In this document: one piece after another, positions 1-8,388 of the stretch
Position numbering within the stretch: position 1 is the stretch's first letter
Layout: each line of letters opens with the position of its first letter
Notes under the pieces: generated by a model
Databases searched by the model: none
The model's input: the letters and a program-made list of their open reading frames with translations, nothing else
Told to the model about the DNA's origin: nothing
Source of the DNA: Hyphochytrium catenoides
Taxonomy: Eukaryota; Sar; Hyphochytriomycetes; Hyphochytriales; Hyphochytriaceae
NCBI GenBank assembly: GCA_900088475.1
Contig: FLMG01004611.1
Span: 1-12,536, forward strand
Reading direction: 5' to 3'
Length of the DNA: 12,536 nucleotides
Position numbers and translations under genes: made by a program

Positions 1-144
1 CGCAAAAGCTTTCTTCTTCTCCTTCCGCTCCTTCTTCATGGTGCCAAAATTTCCTTTGTAAAGATTTGCTTTTGAAAGTACAGCATTCTCTTGCCATAAT
101 AACCCTTCCACTTCTGCTGTCTTCTGAACAGATGGGGCACTCAT
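1..144 (-). CDS. N-terminal coding part of an unrecognised gene, cut by the window edge
   Basis: Read on the minus strand, an ATG at 144-142 opens 48 uninterrupted codons to the window edge, starting MSAPSVQKTAEVEGLLWQEN and ending in a Lys/Glu-rich stretch (KKERKEKKKAFA). The composition is charged and soluble, with no signal peptide or membrane segment. I do not recognise the family. The start is not certain: upstream on the same strand, bases ending near 153 read as a pyrimidine-rich tract with TTGAC and CCCAG, a good 3' splice acceptor, and the frame stays open from it into the ATG (SFPNMSAPS). This could therefore be an internal exon rather than the first one. The other strand has a possible start at 210, so the two would be head to head with only 65 bases between ATGs. 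Real coding is likely but unproven. Confidence 0.5.
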   Translation of the reverse strand, partial: MSAPSVQKTAEVEGLLWQENAVLSKANLYKGNFGTMKKERKEKKKAFA

Positions 145-209
145 GTTGGGAAAGACTGGGAAGTCAAAATTGAAAGAGACAGACGGTGACTACATTCTAT
201 TCTATTATT

Positions 210-263
210 ATGGGCAGCTGTAGTTCTTGCTCCACTCCCAAGTCAAACAGGTGGAAGGTGTAA
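210..263 (+). CDS. Candidate first exon with a myristoylation/palmitoylation N-terminus
   Basis: An ATG at 210 has A at -3 and G at +4, a strong eukaryotic context, and reads MGSCSSCSTPKSNRWKV before TAA at 261-263. Gly2 with Ser6 fits the N-myristoylation rule (MGxxxS), and Cys4 and Cys7 could be palmitoylated, as in membrane-anchored kinases, phosphatases and calcium sensors. As it stands the ORF is only 17 codons, so it makes sense only if spliced. Possible donors are at 251 (GTGGAA) and 258 (GTGTAA), both weak. A branch-point-like TGCTAAC lies at about 279-285. Two downstream acceptor choices give open frames: TAG ending near 323, and CAG ending near 330. I cannot choose between them. This is inference from a short stretch. 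Confidence 0.25.
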   Translation: MGSCSSCSTPKSNRWKV

Positions 264-586
264 AGTGAAGTAGTGGTTGCTAACCCTGATTCCCAAGTAA
301 TAGTGACTGAGATTGTACATAGTAATACAGGCCTGTTGTGTGCTGCTCAAAGCACTGACTCTGTGCGGAGTGAGGTGTGGGTTCAGCAACCTACAGGAGT
401 TTGGCATCGAACCTTACTTCATGGTACAAATGTACGGCTTAGAAAGAACTTTCTGTTGATAGGCATATTCAATTGAAGAATGGAGACAGGCTCAAGTCCC
501 TAAGCAACCTTTGGGAGTGTCTTTCCTTAACCCCATGCAGAATAAGCAGTGGCCAACTCTTTCCTTTTCCCCAGTTTCAGGGAGGA

Positions 587-823
587 ATGGGACACAGAAA
601 GACTTTTGCTAGAATATTCATCCGCCTCCGCAACTCCAGCAGAAAGGCCCTAAGGGATAGCCCCGTTGACTCTGCGTATCCGACGTACCAAGATAGAATA
701 ATCAACAAGATCAAGTTCTGTCGTGAGGGTGCCTACCCCCAAGGTGCAACGCCCTTCACCATTTTTATCTCTGATGTGCTGCAACTACTAGGAAATAAGA
801 CAGCCCCATTTCCTGGATGGTGA
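587..823 (+). CDS. Small open frame of unknown function (78 codons)
   Basis: The frame opens with ATG at 587 just after a pyrimidine-rich tract ending in TTTCAG at 580, which looks like a 3' splice acceptor. It runs 78 codons to TGA at 821-823. The peptide is basic (MGHRKTFARIFIRLRNSSRK near the start), then mixed, ending GNKTAPFPGW. I see no known motif. It may be the last exon of a gene that starts near 210, since the frame is also open upstream to 473, or it may be chance. No AATAAA follows it. Low confidence. Confidence 0.22.
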   Translation: MGHRKTFARIFIRLRNSSRKALRDSPVDSAYPTYQDRIINKIKFCREGAYPQGATPFTIFISDVLQLLGNKTAPFPGW

Positions 824-2080
824 ATCAAACCTGAGTGCTCTACGAAGAAGACAGTACATGAAATCTTCGAAAGTTACGGAGGTCCAAAGCTTCAAGATTC
901 TTCTGTACAAATTTTTGGAGGAGAGACAATGAAAGCTTACGGCGGGTCCGAATCTTTGGGCAACTTTGGTCCCTAGGAGCCGAAGAGACTAAGGAACATC
1001 AGGAAGGAGCATCCAGGCTCGATGAGGTTTATCTACCCAAGCAGAAATTTCCATAGATTTTTATACTCTGAGTCGTTTTGGTGCTTGTCGCAAGGCGGTA
1101 GACTGTCTAACAAGGGGGTAGATCTTGCACGAGGTAGAATAAGCGCCTTGTAGATACAGAGGAATACAAAGTGGAGGCACTCACCCTAGTCTGATTGACG
1201 TACTTCACTGAAGGAACAGCATAAAGGTGAAAGAACTGATGAAGAGCCTTTGCTAATAGTTGTTATTAGGAGAAGAGGCAGGATATAGAAGACATCGAGC
1301 CAACGGCGCAACACGTAGAGACAGAGTGCTGCTAGATATTTAGGGATGGTTTCGCAGGCTTTAAATACCAAGAAATTGAGTAGACAGAGTGGAGGAGAGA
1401 TTTGTGATGTCGGCTCCACCATCGTTCTTGTCAGAAAAAGGAAGAGTTGTGCGAAGGGTTTCTCAAGTCGCGTCACAGGCAGTCAGCAGTACATTGGGCT
1501 TCACTTTTTATCTTTTGGTCAACTCTGCTAGCTCTCTGCTCCTTCACTAGAGTTGTGAGCCTCTGCACAATCTGCTATACCAGTTACGCAGCGGACTCAC
1601 AAAGAACCCTGCACCAGCTTGCGAGTCTATTGCACCGCCTTTATAAAAAAGTTCGTTGGGCTGCCATCGCTTCTATTGTCGAGCTCCGACACATTCCATC
1701 CGTCTCAGATTGGGAAGTGCACCCGTTATAGAAGAAACTTAGTAAGTCTGGAAATCTTCCCTCAGTCAAGATTGAAGAGCAACTGGGAGGATCATAGCAA
1801 TCCAGAGGGCCATTTTGATAAAATAGCAAAGAATCGCCTCTGCAAAGAGCCACGCTACCGATAGCAAAGAGGTCTATCAGTTGGCAGAAGGCAGAGGCGT
1901 CAAGAGCTCAATTCTTCTCTGGACCAAGCCCCTGAACAAGATCGCCTCTCGTTGCTTGTAGAAGGAAGGCTGAGCTGTCTGCAACTGTGGGCTACGACAT
2001 TAGCCATCAGAAGATAAAGTTCGATGTTTGCCATGGTCGGCAGATGATCAGAGTGTAATTGCCTAGCTATATCGGACAAA
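824..2080. other. Long stretch without a resolved gene
   Basis: I could not build a gene here. The stretch holds several medium open frames on both strands that compete with each other. On plus, an ATG at 1407 reads MSAPPSFLSEKGRVVRRVSQ and then a hydrophobic segment before TAG at 1548-1550. An overlapping frame without any Met stays open from 1408 to 1731 and ends in a helix-like stretch (RTLHQLASLLHRLYKKVRWA). On minus, a hydrophobic frame covers 1186-1476, another frame covers 1641-1853, and an ATG at 2034 opens 44 codons. A TATAAA lies at 1642-1647 on plus. Donor-like GTAAGT at 1750 and a minus-strand GTGAGT near 1182 exist, but no pairing gives a convincing chain. The region may hold a real small gene, untranslated sequence, or nothing coding. 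Confidence 0.4.
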
Positions 2081-2683
2081 ATGGCGGCAATCGGCTCATT
2101 GCTTATGATCCGGCAGTCTGAACCTCAGGCCTCATGTTATCGCATTGGGAGCAAGCAGAATGGCCACAGCAATAAGGATAAGGCTCAACGAGCATCACTC
2201 GAGAGCAATCCATATAGTGAAAGAGATCGATCTTTAGCGACGAAGGCGAACTTTTTGGCCCGACGTCGGCGGCATTCCTTTACATTTCCTCCAGTAACGT
2301 CTACCTCTACGTGGTCAAGCATTTATTATCTGAACGGTGGCGGAAGGGACTGTCCTGTTGAGGATGACGAAGACGCACTTTATGGCAATATCGCCTTTCT
2401 AGGTGGATGCGAACGCAATTCGACTAGCTCCTGTAATGGCGGCAAAGACAACTTATCCCCGTCATCGAAAAGCAAACTTCCTCCCAGAGTTCCGTCCTTC
2501 CCTCGAGGCAACTCGAAGCGTGGCAAGCTGCGCTCAAGTACGGTCAGCTTTGGTGAGGATGTGGAGGTCATCACCATACCAAGTTGTACGTCATACGATG
2601 ACAGCACGAAAAAGTCGATGTGGTACACGTCTGAAGAATTTGAGCAGATGGTCACGGCCTCCAAGCTTTCCAGACAACCATGA
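2081..2683 (+). CDS. Ser/Arg-rich protein with predicted protein phosphatase 1 docking motif
   Basis: This is a single open frame of 200 codons, ATG at 2081 in a strong context (aaaATGG), TGA at 2681-2683. Most of the protein looks disordered: Ser/Lys/Arg-rich throughout, with a basic cluster at 60-65 (ARRRRH) followed by a Ser that could be a basophilic kinase site and part of a nuclear signal, and an acidic patch at 93-99. The C-terminal 50 residues look conserved: VSF at 155-157, a hydrophobic VI five residues later (163-164), then DD and WYTSEEFEQM at 181-190. VxF followed by a hydrophobic pair matches the RVxF-PhiPhi docking pattern of PP1 regulatory subunits, although the usual Arg/Lys is not directly before the Val. 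From memory, similar VxF...VxV...WY modules are frequent in stramenopile proteins of unknown function. There is no signal peptide or membrane segment. A role in targeting PP1 is inference. Confidence 0.7.
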   Translation: MAAIGSLLMIRQSEPQASCYRIGSKQNGHSNKDKAQRASLESNPYSERDRSLATKANFLARRRRHSFTFPPVTSTSTWSSIYYLNGGGRDCPVEDDEDALYGNIAFLGGCERNSTSSCNGGKDNLSPSSKSKLPPRVPSFPRGNSKRGKLRSSTVSFGEDVEVITIPSCTSYDDSTKKSMWYTSEEFEQMVTASKLSRQP

Positions 2684-3615
2684 GTCACGTGACGATGAGC
2701 TCGTTTGGATGTCATCATGTACATCACATGTAGTACACAGTAGCTCTTGTACATTGTTTCCCCTGAACATACTTACCCCATTCCTGTCTTGTGTATAGTC
2801 TCCTTGCCAGGCCCTTACACGGCCTAGCACTTTTGTCCTTGCTACATAGCTCACCAAGTTAATGAACTCGTTGCTCAACATGAACACTTTGTTATATCTC
2901 AAGAAGCATATCAGTGACCGTGCGCTCAGTGATAGCTGATAAAGCTGAAGGGATAAGCTGCAGCTTTTGCACTGTAGCAGTGAATGAGCTGGGTCTGTCC
3001 CTCTGTATGGGGTAGTAGAGACAGAGATACTTTTGTTGTGTCTGAGCTCTTTTCGGACACTCCCATACCATTTTCATGAAGCTCGTCGGTTCGGGACACA
3101 ATACTGGGACGAAGACACAAGTGCGTACCGCGTAGTAGCTGTAGTTCGGCAATGACTGTGAGGACGTACGGCTGTCCTCGTACTGTAGAGCTTTGTTATC
3201 GGAACTGTGTCGGTATTTTCGGAGTTCGGTTGAGGCAGAATCAGTTTGAGCTTTGTTCAAAGGACAATGAGACAACCGCAGAAATTTCAGAGATTGACCG
3301 TCTAGTAACGCCTCTTTCAATCGTTGCGTCTACAGTCTGACAAGCTTTTCTCAGCCAAAGTCGTTGGTCGTGGCTCCGTACAGCTAAACGGGAGCCCTCA
3401 CTTGTCCTGGTTAGTAGTGCCGGTTGATAAGTAGTAGTAGCCTCTCAGTCATGACATGCGAGAGACACTTGCAAGAGCAGTCTCTCTTCTGAGCAGATGT
3501 GACCGGTAGGACATAGTGGCAACTATGGCTCCTTCGCTACCGCAGCCCATGAATGAGTCTTTGAGGCAATAGCAGATACAGAACCTGTCGGAGCTTGAAT
3601 CAGACACTGCGGACA
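2684..3615. other. Intergenic: 3' region of the 2081 gene and upstream region of the lipase gene
   Basis: I see no confident gene. Just after the 2081 gene, four TGTA tetramers occur at 2718, 2729, 2748 and 2792 with no AATAAA nearby. UGUA is the known upstream element of the cleavage factor Im complex and of Pumilio sites, so this may be the polyadenylation region. On the minus strand a frame stays open from 3320 to 2892 (142 codons), but it begins at a non-ATG codon, its first usable Met is late, and nothing in it resembles a known domain. The 275 bases before the lipase ATG contain a short GTA/TAG repeat at about 3430-3440 but no TATA box or CCAAT cluster that I can point to. Confidence 0.45.
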
Positions 3616-6600
3616 ATGCCGTCTTTTAAGCTCTTTGGCTACAAGTGGAGGCTGGGATCTGACGACTTCAGCCTGCCGGCTGTCGTGGGGGTAGGGCTTC
3701 AGGTGCCTCCACTCGTTATTATTTTATTGCAAGACATCCGGAGCAGAACCTGCTTTGAGATAACAGGGAGTCTGGAGTATGAGCCGTCATTCATACTATT
3801 GCAGGTACGGCCAGGCTCGATGATTAAGGCAGCGGGTGCAGAGGAAATGGGAGAGATGGAACAGCAATTGATAGACAGATAGAAATGTGAAAGGGAAGAC
3901 AACCGCCATATGACCCTCACGTCTATCTTTGTAGACTACAGCCGCGCTCCTTGCTGCAAGCGTGATCCTTCATCTGCTGACAGGCTACTATGCCACTCTG
4001 GGTACCATAGTTGACGACACGCCTCGGAAGCCCATCAAAGGCCTGGTCGCTCTGCTCATACTGGCAACTGCTGCAGAGTTTGGATGCATCATTTGGTTTC
4101 TGGTGATCTTATTAACAAAGATTTATTGTGACGTTGACTATGCAGCCATGATGGTATGTCGGATCACTTCGCCTCCACTTCTACTCTCACTATCGGGCTC
4201 TACAGTCCTGGATGCCGGACAGGACACTCCATTCTGGAGGCCTTTCTAGGCCAGAGGGTCTAGTCCAGACACCTTTGTGACTTTGGTGCCGTCCCTTTCT
4301 AGTTATGTACTGACGATATGATCTATAACAGATTGTCTATCCTGTCATCGGCGCCTACATTGGAATCGTAGTTGCCTTTCTAGCTGTGATGGTGAACCCT
4401 AAGCACTATAAGGCCCATCACTCGCGCTACGGTAGGGTCTCGCGCCATATGCGCTGGTTCTCTACGCGTTAATCTTCCCACAGCGATTTGAACGCTTTTT
4501 GTTTAAACAGCTACCTAGGGCCGTATGGTCCCTGTCACCTGAACCTCACGACATGGAAGCCTTGTATTGCTAGAGTCTCAACATGTGCTAACCTGGTCCC
4601 ATTTCCTATCTCCTAGCCCTTCATCTCAACGAACGGCTGTTAGAGACAAGCCCAGACCTAGAGGAGGAGGAGCCCACGCTGGACGATGATCTGCTAAAAG
4701 AAGATAGAGAGTTCTGGAGGAAAGGCTGCACAACTTGTTGTTTTCTGGCAAAGTATACAACCTGCAACTTGTTTGGCGGAGGACAGATGGAGAATGATCA
4801 GATTGCTCTGGTGGCACAGGTACGTCGGGATTCGGTAGCAGATAAGTCCCAAGGTGGTGAGGCTATTGCTTACACGCATGCCTTTCTAGACTGTTGCGAA
4901 GCTCTTCTTCGGTGGCAGTCTGGATCTAGTCGCTTCGGATATCGCAGCGGGCTTTGTCCTGCTCTCAGTTTTTCAGAAAAGACAGGATGACTTGGCCATT
5001 CTTATGGATGGAGAGGGCGGGGGCCTCAACCCCGAGGTAAGACAGTGACCCTCTTATTCGGCGTGGAGGCAAATCCTAACCACTCTATGTGGTCATCCAG
5101 GAGATACCTATACTTTCAAGTCGGCGAAATCTTAGTGGCCGAGAGCTTGATCTTGAGACTGGAGTACCATCCACCTCCCCTCTTTCACCGTTTCCATCGT
5201 CGTTTGTTGGAGAAACAGCCTATTCTGATAGAATAAGCCGAGACCTCCAATTTGCCGTATTAGAAAGTGCCCATTACCTTTACTATGCTGTTGGCATCTA
5301 TGGTTGGATGCTCTATGTCTGGGCTCGTCCTTGTCAAGGGGCTTGCGAGCTCACATCTGGTTTCCGCCGGATTCGTCACGGCACAGAAGAGATCCACGGC
5401 GGAAACTTTGAACGGCTCAACAAGGTGAGAGAGACAGGACCAAATGGTGATATGTGGTCGCTTGTGGAAGTTTGTTCTGCAAAGTTTGCAAAATGCTGCG
5501 CTCCCAGGTTTATACCGTTGATGCTCAATCGTACCGGCTGTCCTTTGGCTCTTTCATTCCAGGCTGCATTCCTAGGAGAGACTAATGTGGACGAGGAGGA
5601 CATCGTCTTCATGTCAACAGTCGATGCGGTGTGCAAGCCTCCCTTCTGTGTCATTCTAGACCACAAGCGCCGAAGCGTGGTTCTCGCGATAAGGTTCGTC
5701 CCATATACTGCGAGACGTGTGTAACCTCTACCTACACGGAGTAGCTGGCGGCCTTGGTGCTGTCATCGTAGCATCTTCTTTTTCAGATGCATCCCGCAGA
5801 AGTTTTGAGCGCGTCGATCTCCTATCACGACAATCTATGGGCTTAGCTGGACTTGTGTCTCACCCCTCTCCTGTCGTGATCCTTTTTGCGTTATAGAGGG
5901 ACTCTTTCCTTTGAAGATTGTCTAACAGATGCCTTAGCGGAACACCGTGAGCTTGGTGAGATGGCAGCGAAATGGGGCTTTGACCAAAAGGACGGCTACG
6001 CTCATCATGTAAGGAGCAAAATTCTTGATGTGTTCCCCGTACCTAGTCTAGCGGTCTTTCGGCGGGCTTGGCTTTGTCTTGCACCACTTCTAAGCTTATC
6101 TTTTCCCTAACCCTCTCGTCCTGGTCCTGTTAGGGTATGCTGTTGGCAGCGGATTATGTAGCTAGCACATTGAAGGCTGGGCAAATTTTAGAAGTGCTTC
6201 TCAAGGTAAACAGTAGCTCTGTCTCGTCCGGGCTGCCGGTTTAAGAGCTCCATTAAGAGGAGACACTAATATGGGCCCAGAGAAACAGTGGACAGCTGGC
6301 TGGTTAGAATGTAGATACGCATCGGGCCCGCGGAGTACAGCTGCTGGCCGACGCCACGGGACTTGTACTAACTTCCTTCTCTATCAGGGGAGGTCTCCGG
6401 AGGGCTCATACTTCGAGGGCCGTTACGTCAACAGATGTGAAGGCTATAAATTGAGAGTTTGTGGGCACTCGTTAGGTGCAGGTAAGCGTCGGTTTGTCAT
6501 CCAGAACAAAGAACGCAGATGAAGGCTTCGCGGTCACATTAAAGAATGGCCAGAGAGGGAGACAAAAGCCGCTTGGCAGTTAATAAGTCTGTTCTGAAGG

Positions 6601-8164
6601 GACTCACTCGTTCTTGAGCAGGGACTGCAGTCCTCGTGTCTCTGATGTTAAGGCAAGAATATCCGGACGTGCACTGCTTTGCTTACGCATGTCCGGGTGC
6701 CGTTCTATCATGGGAGGCTGCAGAGCAAACTGCCTCATTTACCACCTGTGTTGTCCTCAATTCTGATATGATTTCCAGGTTAGGTAGTTTTTTGCTTAAC
6801 CTATCGATGCGGCGATTCGCACTGCAACTGATACTTCCTTCCTTTTTGTTGAATGAATATTTCCACCTTCCCGTCGGCCTTCGTTGCCTGTCATGCAGAC
6901 CCTTCCCTCGTCATTGCTTTGCTTCCTCAACTTCAGCTTTACTGTTCGGTCCCCGTCTCTCTCTTAGTCGCCGATCCATGAACGCTGCCTTTCAGACATA
7001 GCTCAGCGCTCGCTGCCTTGAGTCACTCACACTCTCTCTCAATGTTCTGCAGGTCGTCAATGTTTGCGGCCTTGCACCTCCGAAATCAGGTCTTGGACAT
7101 GATATCAAGGTTCGATAGTAGACTTGATAAGGGTGGACAACCTCTCATTGTTTATTACGCACTCAGGTCGAAGGTTAATAAGCAGACAATACTTCAACAC
7201 CTGATAATGCAGAGCAGGCATCATGATGACCTTCTCTATCCAATGGGCCAGACGCCCCGATCTCAGTATCAACAAGGTCTTTTGCAGTACAGGTATGGCA
7301 GTCTCTTCTGACTCGTCTGTTCAGTGCTGGTCTTTAAATCGCATGCCGCACGTCTTTTCCTCCCGAGATTGAACATAGCCGCTTGGGTTTGTCCCTAACG
7401 AGAGCGTAGGCGAAAGATGATTCTGTTTCAACTGCTTCGGGTATACTCTCGCTAACAGTTTGCCTCTCCCTACCTCCACCCTTTCTCAGGGAGTATGTGG
7501 ACCGATTAGAACAAAGATCGCCAACGAAGCAGGTGAGGGATAACTTTATATGACTGGAGAGAGTTTAGTTCCTAGGGCTCGGTTCTGGTCTATCAAATCT
7601 GCACGCCATAACACTTCGGCCGCTTGGTTTGCTCTTGTTCCATTCATTAGTGACTTTGAGCTGACGCTCCGTACTCCTACTTATGGTCCATAAATACTAC
7701 GGCATGGCACAGCTGCTCTCCATCTAACTCATACGTTTCACCCTTCAAAGATGTATATCTGCGGTCGTATTGTCCACCTCGTCCTGGAAAAGCCTTCTGC
7801 CCTGAGATTGTGGTCCTGCTGTATGGGAAGAGATAAGTACTTCGCAAGATGGGCGACGAGAAGGGAGTTCAAGGAGATCAAGGTGGGATCAAACTTAAAG
7901 TTATCGACATCGTCTCTGGCATATATGCTTGTTCTGTGGTCTCCCTCTTCCCTGAATGGACAAGACAACTGGACTAACTCAATGATCAGATATCTACCTC
8001 AATGATCTCAGACCACTTTCCAGACAAGCTTCATTACGTTATGCAGGTAGGTGACAGTCACCAAGAGAGGCTTCTCGTCCATATCTGGGGAAGTAAACAG
8101 TGCCTCTCTTCTTCCGACACTGTAGAATCTGAGGAAGGAGATGGAGACGGGCTGCACTATCTGA
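3616..8164 (+). CDS. sn-1-specific diacylglycerol lipase (DAGL family), 16 exons, 752 residues
   Basis: This membrane serine hydrolase cleaves the sn-1 acyl chain of diacylglycerol, giving 2-monoacylglycerol (2-arachidonoylglycerol in animals). Exons read from the sequence: 3616-3804, 3935-4153, 4332-4431, 4617-4819, 4890-5036, 5101-5424, 5563-5693, 5897-6008, 6134-6205, 6388-6481, 6622-6778, 7053-7292, 7490-7532, 7751-7882, 7990-8046, 8126-8164. All joins have GT-AG ends and keep one frame. The N-terminus (KWRLGSDDFSLPA) matches the family, followed by four membrane segments near residues 20-40, 64-82, 99-123 and 137-157. Then come an acidic linker, a Cys cluster (about 205-220) and LVASDIAAGFVLL (250-262). 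The lipase-3 core has SIRGTLS-like AIRGTLSFEDCLTD, nucleophile Ser527 in GHSLGAG, Asp579 in NSDMISR and His730 in SDHFPD. Ser-Asp spacing is 52, as in human DAGL alpha (S472/D524). The tail after the His is short, as in DAGL beta. ATG 3616 has A at -3. Confidence 0.93.
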
Positions 8165-8388
8165 GAGGAGAGCACTAAGCGGGAAAGATGACAGAAGAAT
8201 ACCTGCCTTTAGAAGTGATATTTTGCACAAAATTAGAGCAACAGTCGCATGCATTTACAATGCTTCAACAAAATTTTTCTTGAAAAGGGAATGTTGGGAC
8301 ACCTTCTACGCTCTCTCCTTCCTTATCCTACAGCAGGAAATTGTCGCCTGGAAGTCTCTGCTTCTGGATTGCACAAAGAGCTTTCCTC
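8165..8388. other. Short gap between two convergent genes
   Basis: The 224 bases between the lipase stop and the stop of the minus-strand gene must hold both 3' ends. I see no AATAAA or ATTAAA for either strand here. The only other notable thing is a minus-strand frame (8254-8039) that overlaps the last lipase exons and is rich in Leu and Ala. I treat that frame as a shadow unless the minus-strand gene is spliced past its apparent stop. Confidence 0.4.

Noticed and set aside
1186-1476. Minus-strand hydrophobic frame that could be a small membrane protein
   Set aside because: It overlaps plus-strand candidates, sits in pyrimidine-rich minus sequence that favours hydrophobic residues, and has no supporting homology or clear exon partners.
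1548-1550. TAG reassigned as a sense codon, because frames at 1407 and 11867 continue open past TAG
   Set aside because: The 752-codon lipase has no in-frame TAG, which would be unlikely if TAG were an ordinary sense codon. Splicing or chance explains the two cases better.
2380-2902. Minus- and plus-strand frames overlapping the 2081 gene
   Set aside because: They are shadows of the 200-codon frame, which has a strong start context and a conserved-looking C-terminal module.
2892-3320. Minus-strand 142-codon open frame upstream of the lipase
   Set aside because: It begins at TTG, has its first useful Met late, shows no domain, and lies in what should be promoter and 3' sequence. Chance is the simpler reading.
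4487-4513. A possible extra small lipase exon reading RFERFLFKQ
   Set aside because: It cannot be entered in frame from the phase-1 donor at 4432, whereas joining 4431 directly to 4617 restores the frame (SRY-A-LHLNERLLE).
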